From Catenulispora sp. MAP5-51 (lineage in GTDB: Bacteria > Actinomycetota > Actinomycetes > Streptomycetales > Catenulisporaceae): a stretch of DNA of 64,000 nt. The stretch is taken from contig NZ_JBGCCH010000039.1 of NCBI RefSeq assembly GCF_041261205.1, positions 1-64,000 on the forward strand, written 5' to 3'. Below the pieces are notes generated by a model. That model worked only from the letters and a program-made list of their open reading frames with translations. It had not been told where the DNA came from and made no database searches. Shown here piece by piece: positions 1 to 7,740 of this stretch (the stretch's first letter is position 1; each line of letters starts with the position of its first letter). A program made the translations under genes and the position numbers.

Positions 1-369
1 GGCGCTCGGGTGCTCGCAGAGTTCGGGGATGCCCCCGACCGCTACACCGATGCCAAAGCCCGCCGCAACTACGCCGCGACCAGCCCGATCACCCGCGCCT
101 CGGGCAAGAAACGCGTGGTCGCCGCCCGCTACGTGCACAACGACCGGCTCATCGACGCCCTGATGTTCCAGGCGTCCAAGGCCATCGTCGTCTCGCCCGG
201 CGCCCGCGCCTACTACGACAAGCAGCGCGAGCGCGGCATCGGCTACAACGCCGCCCTGCGCCAGGTCGCCAACCGACTCGTCGGCATCCTGCACGGCTGC
301 CTGAAACACGGCACCCTCTACGACGAGCACACCGCCTGGACAAACCAGGCCAAACAAACTACTGCTTGA
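1..369 (+). CDS. IS110-family transposase, 3' end (runs off window start)
   Basis: The frame is open from base 1, so the 5' part lies outside the window. The visible part is the C-terminal domain of IS110/IS116/IS902 (Transposase_20 type) recombinases. It shows the usual run of Tyr, Thr, Ala-Lys and Arg-rich residues, the 'SPITRASGKK' segment with the conserved Ser-Gly, and a C-terminal 'GYNAALRQVANRLVGILHGCL' helix. IS110 enzymes are DEDD recombinases that excise and insert the element through a circular form. The stop is at 367-369. Whether the upstream part is intact cannot be judged. The next 700 bases hold two decayed IS5-type genes, so this end of the window is an insertion-sequence hot spot. 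Confidence 0.85.
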   Translation, partial: GARVLAEFGDAPDRYTDAKARRNYAATSPITRASGKKRVVAARYVHNDRLIDALMFQASKAIVVSPGARAYYDKQRERGIGYNAALRQVANRLVGILHGCLKHGTLYDEHTAWTNQAKQTTA

Positions 370-380
370 CACATTCATTT

Positions 381-705
381 CAGGGATGTCTTTCGGATCG
401 GTGCGTCGGTCCGGTAGTGGGGTTGACTGACGCGCAGCGGGCGCGGATCGAGCCGTTGCTGCCGGGCCCCTCGCCGAGACGCGGTGGTCGGGTAGCGGGA
501 TCACCGTCAGGTGGTCGGTGCGATCGAGTGGACGCACCGGACGGGATCGCCGTGGGAGGAACTTCCCGAGCAGTTCGGGTCGTGGAAGGGCTTGTACACC
601 GGGCTGCGGAACCAGGCGGTCGATTGCGCTTGGGCGAAGGCGAGCGTCCACGAGTCCGGCGCCTGGTACGTGGAGAACCAGGTGGGCCTTCGCCTGCTGG
701 TGTAG
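381..705 (+). pseudogene. IS5-family transposase N-terminal remnant, frameshifted
   Basis: The first frame reads 'GLTDAQRARIEPLLP' and then 'PRRGGR', the standard N-terminus of IS5-group (DUF4096) transposases. From about base 496 the homology continues in another frame as RDHRQVVGAIEWTHRTGSPW and EELPEQFGSWKGLYTGLRN. The in-frame codon before this block is TAG. Beyond about base 620 the reading frame stays open to a stop near 705 but no longer resembles a transposase. The gene is thus frameshifted and lacks its DDE catalytic part. Confidence 0.75.
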
Positions 706-763
706 CAAGGTTTGTAGGCGCTCGCACTGTTGGTGGGCGGCTGCCTGCGTTCTAAATCATCTG

Positions 764-1032
764 TCAGCGGCTGTTTTCGAGGGCGGTCAGGACGAGCAGG
801 GCGCGCAGCAGGTTTGTGGCCCGGACTGGGTTGAGGCGTAGCCGGATCAGGATGCGCCAGCTCTTCAGGGTGGCGAAGCCGTGCTCGACGGGGCGCGGGC
901 GGCGGCGATGATCTGGTTGGTCTGCTTATGCGCTGCGGTGAGCTTGCGCTCGCGCTTGACTCCGGTGATGACCACCGGGTCATCGGGGTCCTGATCGGGG
1001 CCGACGAAGCCGAGGTCGGCCAGAGAACAGCG
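764..1032 (-). pseudogene. IS5-family transposase C-terminal remnant, frameshifted
   Basis: Read on the minus strand, this encodes the last part of a DDE transposase: ADLGFVGPD, then VITGVKRERKLTAAHKQTNQ and IIAAARAP. In the next frame follow VEHGFATLKSWRILIRLRL, NPVRATNLLRALLVL and TALENSR, ending in TGA at 764-766. The shift lies near base 887, where one C appears to be missing from a run. The block VEHGFATLKSWRI carries the last catalytic Glu of this family. An in-frame stop lies just upstream at 1033-1035, so only the 3' third survives. It lies opposite to the fragment at 381-705, so the two are not one simply interrupted gene. Confidence 0.75.
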
Positions 1033-1079
1033 TCAGCGTCGGACGGTGCTGGCGGAGACATACGTGGCGTCCGACACCT

Positions 1080-2822
1080 TCACTGTCCTTTCGTCGAAGC
1101 GGCCGGCCGGTCCGGCCCCGCCTGGCGATGGCGGCCGCGCAGCACCGAGGCGAGCGCCCCGACCAGCGACATGGTCGCGGCCGCGCTGAAGACGATGACC
1201 AGTCCGTGGTGGAAGGGCCCGGAGACGAGTTCGGGGAAGAACCGGTCGCCGGTCAGGGTCTGGGCGTTGTGGGCCGGCAGGGTGTGCAGGACGCCGCTGG
1301 GCGCGAGCAGGTGGGAGATCGGGTTGTTGCCGAGGAACGTGGCGAACAGCGTGCTCACCGGCGGCAGTCCGGCGACCTGGTGGGCGGTGTCGGCCGGCAC
1401 GCCTTGCGCCTGCAGGCCCGTGCTCAGGGTGTGCGGCAGCGTGCCGGCCAGGCCCGTGATCATCAGGGAGAAGAACAGGCCGATCGACAGCGCGGTGCCG
1501 GAGTTCTGGAACGTCGCGCGCATCCCGGAGGCCACGCCGCGCTGGTCCGGCGGCACGCTGCCCATGATCGCCGAGGTGTTCGGGGCCGAGAACATCCCCT
1601 GGCCGATCCCGCTGAGCAGAAGCAGGCCCGCGAACGCCGGATACGGGAAGTCCACCGGCAACAGCAGCAGGCCGATGAACGCGGCGGCGACCAATATCAG
1701 CCCGCTGGTGGAGAACAGGCGCGCGCCGTACCGGTCCGACAGGTACCCGGACAGGGGTCCGGCGATGAGGAACCCGACGGTCAGCGGCAGCATGAAGATG
1801 CCGGCCCACAGCGGGGTGCGTTCGAAGGCGTAGCCGTGCAGCGGCAGCCAGATGCCCTGGAGCCAGATGATCAGCATGAACTGCAGCCCGCCGCGGGCGA
1901 TCGCGATCAGCAGCGCCGCCAGGTTCCCGGCGGCGAAGGCGCGGATGCGGAACAGCCCGAGGTTGAACATCGGATCGGCGATCCGGGTCTCGGCGAGGCA
2001 GAACACGACCAGGAGCAGGAATCCGCCGGCCAGACCACCCAGGACCCAGGGGTTCGTCCAGCCCGTCGAGTGGCCGCCGTAGGGCTGGATGCCGTAGGTG
2101 ATGGCGGCCAGCAGCGCACCGGCCCCGGCGGTGAAGGTGAGGTTGCCGACCCAGTCGATGCGGCCGGGCTTGCGGGTGCCGACCTCCCGCAGGCTGCGGT
2201 AGGACCAGATGGTGCCGATGACCCCGATCGGCACGCTGACCCAGAACACCGCGCGCCAGTCGATCGCCGCCAGCAGCCCGCCGGCCAGCAGCCCGAGGAA
2301 CATCCCGGCGAGCGCGGTGATCTGGTTGACGCCCAGCGCCATGCCGCGCTGCCGCGCCGGGAAGGCGTCGGTGAGGATGGCCGCGGAGTTCGCGGTCAGC
2401 ATGGATCCGCCGACGGCCTGGACGACGCGGAACCCGATCAGCCACAGCGCACCGCTGCCGCCCTTCAACGGGTCGACCGACAGGGCCAGCGAGGCGCAGG
2501 CGAAGATCGCGAAGCCCATGTTGTACATCCGCACCCGGCCGAACATGTCGCCGAGGCGGCCCAGCGCGACCACGAGCACCGCGGAGACCAGCAGGTAGCC
2601 CAGGATCATCCAGAGCAGGTAGCCGATGTTGCCCGGGGCCAGCGGGTCCAGGCCGATGCCGCGGAAGATCGCGGGCAGCGAGATGATCACGATCGAGCTG
2701 TCGACGGCCGCGATCAGCACGCCCAGGGTCGTGTTGGACAGCGCGATCCACTTGTAGCGGCCGTCGTCACGGTGGCTGTCCTTGACGCGGACGCCGGACC
2801 GTTCCTTCGCCCCGGATCTCAC
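1080..2822 (-). CDS. MFS drug:H+ antiporter, DHA2 (EmrB/QacA) family, 14 TM
   Basis: The 580-residue protein has about 14 hydrophobic segments. A signature lies between TM2 and TM3 (ALGRLGDMFGRVRMY, the MFS loop motif A), and there is a long cytoplasmic link between TM6 and TM7. Size and topology fit the DHA2 family of proton-driven multidrug exporters; the substrate cannot be read from sequence. The start is GTG at 2820-2822, overlapping the TGA of the MarR gene (GTGA), so the two are translationally coupled. The MarR-type operator at 3271-3306 therefore probably controls both genes, giving a drug-inducible efflux unit. Confidence 0.88.
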   Translation of the reverse strand: MRSGAKERSGVRVKDSHRDDGRYKWIALSNTTLGVLIAAVDSSIVIISLPAIFRGIGLDPLAPGNIGYLLWMILGYLLVSAVLVVALGRLGDMFGRVRMYNMGFAIFACASLALSVDPLKGGSGALWLIGFRVVQAVGGSMLTANSAAILTDAFPARQRGMALGVNQITALAGMFLGLLAGGLLAAIDWRAVFWVSVPIGVIGTIWSYRSLREVGTRKPGRIDWVGNLTFTAGAGALLAAITYGIQPYGGHSTGWTNPWVLGGLAGGFLLLVVFCLAETRIADPMFNLGLFRIRAFAAGNLAALLIAIARGGLQFMLIIWLQGIWLPLHGYAFERTPLWAGIFMLPLTVGFLIAGPLSGYLSDRYGARLFSTSGLILVAAAFIGLLLLPVDFPYPAFAGLLLLSGIGQGMFSAPNTSAIMGSVPPDQRGVASGMRATFQNSGTALSIGLFFSLMITGLAGTLPHTLSTGLQAQGVPADTAHQVAGLPPVSTLFATFLGNNPISHLLAPSGVLHTLPAHNAQTLTGDRFFPELVSGPFHHGLVIVFSAAATMSLVGALASVLRGRHRQAGPDRPAASTKGQ

Positions 2823-3268
2823 AGTCGCTCCGCGAGCCGGTTCATCAGCGGCAGCACGGCGAGCATCACGTCCCGTTCGGCCGGCGTGAATTCCGCGTCC
2901 AGGACTGCCGCGATCCGCCGCACCGATTCGGACCGGCGCTCGACCAGCAGGGTCCGGCCCGCGTCCGTCACGGCGATGACCACGCGACGGCCGTCCCCGG
3001 GGTGCTGCCGACGGCTCACCAGGCCCCGCTCCTCCAGGGTCGCCAAGGTCACCGCCATGGCCTGCGGCCGAACGCGCTCCGCCTCGGCGAGCGAGCCGGG
3101 CGAGTCCGGGCCCTCCCGTTCCAGCCGGGACAGGACGGACAGCTCGGAGAGCGCGACGTTCCCCACGGCGTGGGCCTGCCGCAGACTCCGCGCGGTGCGG
3201 CCCACGACCAGCTGCAACTCCGCCGCGAGCTCTTGAGCGTCGGAGGCGGGCGGATCGGTCTCGTCCAC
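2819..3268 (-). CDS. MarR-family transcriptional regulator
   Basis: This 149-residue winged-helix protein has the MarR layout: an N-terminal dimerisation helix (residues 12-35), the wHTH core 'ALSELSVLSRLEREGPDSPGSLA' with the recognition helix around VRPQAMAVTLATLEERGLV, and a wing with the typical D-G-R-R (HPGDGRRVVIAVT) turn. A C-terminal dimer helix follows. The start is GTG at 3268. It is the first gene of a two-gene unit with the DHA2 exporter. A perfect 8-bp inverted repeat just upstream is its likely operator, which suggests autorepression relieved by a ligand, as is usual in this family. Confidence 0.9.
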   Translation of the reverse strand: MDETDPPASDAQELAAELQLVVGRTARSLRQAHAVGNVALSELSVLSRLEREGPDSPGSLAEAERVRPQAMAVTLATLEERGLVSRRQHPGDGRRVVIAVTDAGRTLLVERRSESVRRIAAVLDAEFTPAERDVMLAVLPLMNRLAERL

Positions 3269-3270
3269 AA

Positions 3271-3306
3271 GTAGTTACTTTAGCTTAATTAATTCAATGT
3301 AACTAC
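3271..3306 (-). promoter_or_regulatory. Palindromic operator upstream of marR-efflux unit
   Basis: GTAGTTAC (3271-3278) and GTAACTAC (3299-3306) form a perfect 8-bp inverted repeat centred at 3288.5. The same centre coincides with the palindrome TTAATTAA (3285-3292). This AT-rich patch stands out in GC-rich DNA and begins three bases upstream of the regulator's GTG. The size and symmetry fit a MarR dimer site overlapping the promoter. The convergent sigma-hydrolase gene ends at 3320, so the site can only serve the marR side. Confidence 0.7.
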
Positions 3307-3319
3307 CCCCAGGCCACGC

Positions 3320-5287
3320 TCACCGCGGGTACTGACCGAACACCTGATGCAGGATGTCCATGTAGACCCCATGGCCGCTGGGACTGGCCCAGGCGGTGGC
3401 CGACTCGGCGGCGGTGCCCTCGCCCCACTCGTTGTACGAGATGATCAGCTGGAACGGGTCTCCGGAGCGGGCGACCGTGGTGACGTCCTGCTTGAAGCGC
3501 CCGGGATCGCGCGGAACAGCCGGGGTCTGCGTGTCGTACTTCCAGAAACCGGGTGAGGTCACGGCCGAGTAGCCGTTCTGGACGTCGAGGTCGTCCACGT
3601 ACTGGTGCCAGCCCTGAGGCTGGTCGGCGCACTGGCGGTAGCCGCCGAAGACTTTGAGGACCACGTAGTAGTGCGCGGTGCGGTTCGCCTCGGCCCAGCG
3701 GGTGGCCATGCCGCAGCCGTCCGAGCCGTCGGCGTAGACGAAGATCACCGGCAGGCCGTTGATGTGCAGCCACGCCTTCTGGTCGGAGTACTTGCGCAGA
3801 TAGACCAGGTCATCGGCGATCTGGGTGGACGAGGGATCCCCGTAGGCCTCCTGCTCGTAGTACGCCGACCAGGAGAAGCCGAGCTTCGCCGCCTCGGCCA
3901 TCAGCAGCGGCGTCCGCTTGTCCTCGCGCCGCCCCCGGCCCCACCACGAGATGATCCCGGCCTGGAGCCCGCCGTACTGCATGTCCCGGATCTGGCGGTC
4001 GACGGTCGACACCTGGTCGACGCTGTAGTCGCCGGCCGAGGGAGTGTAGTGGCTGCCGTTGTCGGCGAAGTTCTCGGGATACCAGGGGTAGTAGAAGGCC
4101 GCGCGCACCGGGAGCGCGGTGTTGACGATCGTCGAGGAAGAGGCGGAGGAAGGGATCGAGCTCGGCTGCGTCGGCTTGGGCGTCGTGGCGGGCTGGGACG
4201 CCGGCGAGCTCGCGCCAGGGCTCGACGATGCGGACGAACCCGGCGTCGGCGGAGCCGTAGTGGTGGTCGTGCCGTTGCTGTCCGCGGCTCGCGCCGGGGA
4301 AGCACTCGCGTACCGGATGCCCACTCCCCCGGCGACCACGGCGAGCGCCACGAATCCTGCGACGGTCGCCTTGCCCGCGGCGGACAAGGCGGTCCAGTGG
4401 ACCATGCGATGGCCCCGCCCGGCCGCCTGACGCACGCCACGGTTCGCGGCCCGCCGCCCGAGAGCAGCCGATCCGGAGCCCGCACCCTTCATCGTCAGCG
4501 CCGTCACCGCCACGCGCAGTCCCACTGCGACCGGCACCAGCGCCAAGCCCGCCAACAGGAACTCGGCGGGAACCAGATCCTGCTGAAGCCCGCCGCAGGA
4601 CGGACACTCCCGCACATGACGCGCGATGCGCTTGCGCCACAGCCCCTCGGGCCGGCCGTCCCAGCGCGCGCAAACCCCGGCCAACTCCGGGCAGCGCGGC
4701 GTGGCCGCCAGCGCACGCACCACCGAGCGCGCCGTCTCCAGCCGCGCCTTGGTGCGGTGCACGAGGACGGCGGCCTTCGCCGGGCTGACGTCCATCGCGG
4801 CTGCCAGCTCGGACCGCGTCAGATGCCCGGCGGTCTCCAGCCACCACAGGGACAGCAGCTGTCGGTCTTCGGCGTCCAGCCAGCGCGTGGCCCGCGCCAC
4901 TTCCAGCCGCTGCTCGCTCAGGCCCAGCGCGGCTATGGTCAGGTCGACGAAGTCGGCCCCGGGATCGGCCAGCGCGTCGGCTTCATACTGTGCGGCATCC
5001 GGCGCCGACCGCCGCCGGCTGTCGTGGCGGCGCACCTCGCGCATCGCGATGGCCACGAGCCAGGAGCGGAAGGCCTCGGGATCGCGCAACTGCGGCAGGT
5101 CGCGTACGGCTTGGAACATGGCCTCCTGGACCACGTCGTCCACCTCGACGGAGCGCCGCAGCGCCCGCCCGACCACGTTGTAGACCAGCGGCAGATACGC
5201 GCCGATCAGCACATCCAGGGCCCGGCCGTCGCCGGCCCGGGCCGCTTCGACCGTCCTGGCGTCCGGCGCCCGGTTCGCTTCCGTCAT
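3320..5287 (-). CDS. ECF sigma factor fused to membrane anchor and extracytoplasmic GH99/GH71-like hydrolase domain
   Basis: One uninterrupted 655-residue frame starting at ATG 5287. Residues about 20-90 are sigma region 2 (VDDVVQEAMFQAVRDLP) and about 125-190 are region 4 (LTRSELAAAMDVSPAKAAVLVHRTKARLE). Residues 200-240 hold a Cys/His cluster (C-x4-C, then H-x3-C-x2-C) like a zinc-finger anti-sigma module. Hydrophobic segments follow near 245-265 and 305-325, then a Ser/Thr/Pro linker (about 330-385). Residues about 390-655 resemble the GH71/GH99 clan of alpha-glycanases and endomannosidases (AAFYYPWYPENF, IISWWGRG, VIFVYADGSDG, IISYNEWGEG with a candidate Glu). The sigma part would sit in the cytoplasm and the hydrolase outside. 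Such C-terminally extended ECFs are known in Actinobacteria. The substrate and activity of the outer domain are inferred. Confidence 0.85.
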   Translation of the reverse strand: MTEANRAPDARTVEAARAGDGRALDVLIGAYLPLVYNVVGRALRRSVEVDDVVQEAMFQAVRDLPQLRDPEAFRSWLVAIAMREVRRHDSRRRSAPDAAQYEADALADPGADFVDLTIAALGLSEQRLEVARATRWLDAEDRQLLSLWWLETAGHLTRSELAAAMDVSPAKAAVLVHRTKARLETARSVVRALAATPRCPELAGVCARWDGRPEGLWRKRIARHVRECPSCGGLQQDLVPAEFLLAGLALVPVAVGLRVAVTALTMKGAGSGSAALGRRAANRGVRQAAGRGHRMVHWTALSAAGKATVAGFVALAVVAGGVGIRYASASPARAADSNGTTTTTAPPTPGSSASSSPGASSPASQPATTPKPTQPSSIPSSASSSTIVNTALPVRAAFYYPWYPENFADNGSHYTPSAGDYSVDQVSTVDRQIRDMQYGGLQAGIISWWGRGRREDKRTPLLMAEAAKLGFSWSAYYEQEAYGDPSSTQIADDLVYLRKYSDQKAWLHINGLPVIFVYADGSDGCGMATRWAEANRTAHYYVVLKVFGGYRQCADQPQGWHQYVDDLDVQNGYSAVTSPGFWKYDTQTPAVPRDPGRFKQDVTTVARSGDPFQLIISYNEWGEGTAAESATAWASPSGHGVYMDILHQVFGQYPR

Positions 5288-5394
5288 GCTCGCTTCCTTC
5301 GCTGCCGCAGACTTCTCGTCGTGCTGTCATAGAAGGGAGGGCCGCGGCGCGCCCGAGCATTGCACAAACTTCGTGGCCGACTTCGTTTCTGTCC

Positions 5395-5788
5395 TTATGA
5401 CGGATCCACGGGCGCCAGTCCGCCGATGAGGGCCGGCAACGAACCGCGCAGGATGTCCAGTAGCTCTGCGCGAGGAATCATCGGCGTAGCAGTCCAGGCC
5501 AGCACGGTGTCCTCGACGAACCCGAACCAGCCGTGCAGCAGCAGATCCACTCGCGGATCGCCGGGTTCGCCGAGATCGCCGGGCTCGCCGAGTGCCCGGC
5601 GCGCGCGGTCGACGAAGACCGCCCGGGTCCGCTCGTAGATGTCGATCACGTAGTCGGCTCCGCCGGCCGCACCGCGGAACAGCGCCAGATACGGCACGCG
5701 CCGCCGCTCGACGAAGGCGAGGTACGCCTCCAGCGTCTGCGCGAGCTGTTCGGCCGGCGGCGCCGCCGGATCCGGCTCGGTAGAGGGG
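5395..5788 (-). pseudogene. TetR-family regulator, C-terminal ligand domain only
   Basis: The minus-strand frame reads 'EQLAQTLEAYLAFVERRR', 'VPYLALFRGAAGGADYVIDI' and 'LLLHGWFGFVEDTVLAW', a typical C-terminal ligand/dimer domain of TetR regulators. The last 100 residues could start from GTG 5697, but homology continues upstream in frame to about 5788. There the sequence runs into the 3' end of the PhyH gene. No helix-turn-helix is present in any frame nearby, so the DNA-binding half has been lost. It is probably non-functional. It ends in the gap before the sigma-hydrolase gene. Confidence 0.6.
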
Positions 5789-5791
5789 CGG

Positions 5792-6652
5792 CTACCGGAT
5801 GCCGTCCGCCGGGCGTTGCCACAGGGGACGACAGATTGCGGGATCGCTGTAGTCGGGGACGCCGTCCACGGTGCGGACTAGATCGTCATTGCCGTGGCGC
5901 ACCGGCACGCCATCCTGGCCGAGACGCCGCACCCAACGGTTGTCACCGGGTTGCAGATGGACCGCCAGGGAACGGCGCGGTTCGCCGCCGTGATTAAGGC
6001 CGCTGCCATGGACCGTGCGGCAGTGGTGGAAGCTGACCTGGCCGCGTCGCAGCGTGGGCGTGACCGGCTCGACGGAATGGCCCTGGCTGCGGGTCCGTTC
6101 GATCAGGGCCGTGTCGTCCTGCGAGAAGAAGTCCAGACCGGTGACATCCCACTGCTGGCTGCCGGGCAGGAAGGAGACTCCGCCGTTGGCCTGGTCGACG
6201 TCGTGGAAGCCGATCCAGGCGGTGAGCATGTCGTCCGAGGAGCACGACTGCCAGTACTGGCGGTCCGTGTGCCAGCCCACCCGGCTCGGAGCTCCGCCGG
6301 CGTCCACCGGCTTGTACAGCAGTTGGTCATGCCACAGCCGGATGCTGTCGGCGCCGGCGAGGACGGCGGCGGTGGCGGCTATGGCGGGATGGGCGACCAG
6401 GTCGGCGAGCTCGTCCACGCGCAGCGACGCGTAGTCGTTCTTGCGGAGGACGTCCCCGTGTTCGGGGCGCCAGCCGCGGGTGCCGGGAAGGTCGGGCAGC
6501 GCCCGATCGTGGTCCTCGGCATAGAACCGGCGCATTCCGCGCTCGGCGGCATCGAGCAGTTCGCCCGGCAGTATCACCGGCGAGACCCAGTAGCCATTCT
6601 GTCGGTAGAAGGCGACGTCATCAGGTCCTGGAAGAAGGGTGTTGAGGTCCAT
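5792..6652 (-). CDS. Phytanoyl-CoA dioxygenase (PhyH) family Fe(II)/2-oxoglutarate oxygenase
   Basis: The 286-residue protein has the double-stranded beta-helix iron ligands: H-x-D in 'GWHTDRQYW' (about residues 133-135) and the distal His in 'CRTVHGSGLNHGG', followed by the 2-oxoglutarate-binding Arg in 'EPRRSLAVH'. Length is normal for PhyH-type hydroxylases, which act on small molecules, often in secondary metabolism; the substrate is unknown. Its ATG (6650-6652) overlaps by two bases the ATG of the divergent AraC gene. This, and the inverted repeat around both starts, makes it the likely target of that regulator. It overlaps the 3' neighbour, a decayed TetR gene, in another frame. Confidence 0.85.
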   Translation of the reverse strand: MDLNTLLPGPDDVAFYRQNGYWVSPVILPGELLDAAERGMRRFYAEDHDRALPDLPGTRGWRPEHGDVLRKNDYASLRVDELADLVAHPAIAATAAVLAGADSIRLWHDQLLYKPVDAGGAPSRVGWHTDRQYWQSCSSDDMLTAWIGFHDVDQANGGVSFLPGSQQWDVTGLDFFSQDDTALIERTRSQGHSVEPVTPTLRRGQVSFHHCRTVHGSGLNHGGEPRRSLAVHLQPGDNRWVRRLGQDGVPVRHGNDDLVRTVDGVPDYSDPAICRPLWQRPADGIR

Positions 6653-6660
6653 GGCCTCAA
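6642..6660. promoter_or_regulatory. Inverted repeat containing both divergent start codons
   Basis: TTGAGG (6642-6647) and CCTCAA (6655-6660) flank a CCATGG core. Read on either strand, each arm supplies a GAGG that can act as the ribosome binding site for the ATG on that strand: AraC at 6651 and PhyH at 6652. If both starts are real, the two transcripts overlap through their whole 5' leaders. It may be a translation-initiation arrangement rather than a protein-binding site. Confidence 0.45.
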
Positions 6661-7604
6661 GCTATGGGCGCGAACCGCCGCCGAGCTTCCCCGATGTTCC
6701 TGCATCTGTACACAATCTTCAGGTGCACACGCTGACCCGACCCGACGGGGCCAAAGCCGGATTCCACGCCGAGGTCGACGAATCGGCCGGCGGCCTGCAC
6801 CACGCCGGAGAACAGTGGGTTCCCCCGCATTTCATGATCGACACCCACAGCCATCCGGTGTGGGAGCTCTACCTCCAGGTCCACGGGCTGACTCGATGGA
6901 TGGTCGGAAGCAGAACGCGGTCTTTGCACCCGGGAGACCTCTTGGCGGTCGCACCCGGGGTGAAGCACCGGCTGATCACGCCGACCAACGGCAATCACCA
7001 CTTCTATTTCGCGGCCTTCGACCTGCCGACGGTCCTGCACCGACACCCCGCGCTCGCCGCTGCATGGGCCGACCAGCCCGAGAGCATCCACTGTCAGGCC
7101 ACCAGCGCCCTGCCCGAGGCCTTCGCGGCTCTCACCCGCGAGCTCACCTTCCACCAGCCGTATCCGCACGAAGGCATCACCCTGGCTCTGGACCAGGTCG
7201 TGCTGGCCACGACCCGCAGCCTGCAGGCGAGCGCACCGCTGCCGCGGATGAGCGTCCACCCCGCCGTCGCCGCCGCTCGCGACCTGCTCGACCGGCACTG
7301 CGAACGCCGCTGGAGCCTGGCCGACCTGGCCCGCCACGTCGGGTTGGCGCCCACCTACCTGGCCGGCATGTTCGCCGCGGAGATAGGCCAGCCGCCCCAT
7401 CGCTACCTCCAGCAACGCCGCATCGACGTCGCCAAGCAGCTGCTGGCCACCAGCGACCTGCCCGTCACCGCGATCGCCACCAGCCTCGGATTCGCCTCCA
7501 GCCAGCACTTCGCGCGCGCCTTCGGGCAGGCAGTCGCCGCCACGCCGACCGCCTACCGAAGGCAGCAGCGCAGCGTTTCACGGCCCGAGCAAGGAAACCG
7601 TTGA
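6651..7604 (+). CDS. AraC-family regulator with N-terminal cupin domain
   Basis: Residues about 20-150 form a cupin sensor (HFMIDTHSHPVWELYLQVHG, then LHPGDLLAVAPGVKH). Residues about 215-305 are the two AraC helix-turn-helix motifs (SLADLARHVGLAPTYLAGMF and VTAIATSLGFASSQHFARAF). The start is taken at ATG 6651, which has GAGG five bases upstream. GTG 6639 and GTG 6723 are alternatives, and the latter would avoid the overlap with phyH. The head-to-head layout suggests that it controls the PhyH dioxygenase gene in response to a small ligand. Confidence 0.85.
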   Translation: MASSYGREPPPSFPDVPASVHNLQVHTLTRPDGAKAGFHAEVDESAGGLHHAGEQWVPPHFMIDTHSHPVWELYLQVHGLTRWMVGSRTRSLHPGDLLAVAPGVKHRLITPTNGNHHFYFAAFDLPTVLHRHPALAAAWADQPESIHCQATSALPEAFAALTRELTFHQPYPHEGITLALDQVVLATTRSLQASAPLPRMSVHPAVAAARDLLDRHCERRWSLADLARHVGLAPTYLAGMFAAEIGQPPHRYLQQRRIDVAKQLLATSDLPVTAIATSLGFASSQHFARAFGQAVAATPTAYRRQQRSVSRPEQGNR

Positions 7605-7740
7605 GTAATCCCATCTCGCCCGCAAGCATCAACACATCGACAACTCGGGTGTCAGTGCACTGCTTACTGCTTTACTGGCGCTGATCAAACCCGCGCCGTC
7701 AAGGCGTGTCACGTTTCTGCGCCACCAGAAAGGCCGTTCC

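Noticed and set aside
1128-3236. Long open frame (about 700 codons) on the plus strand across the MFS and MarR genes
   Set aside because: Its product is Gln/Arg/Gly-rich without any domain, and it is the antisense shadow of two clear genes in GC-rich DNA.
3605-5332. Plus-strand frame of 575 codons opposite the sigma-hydrolase gene
   Set aside because: Arg/Gly/Pro-rich shadow frame; the minus strand encodes clear domains.
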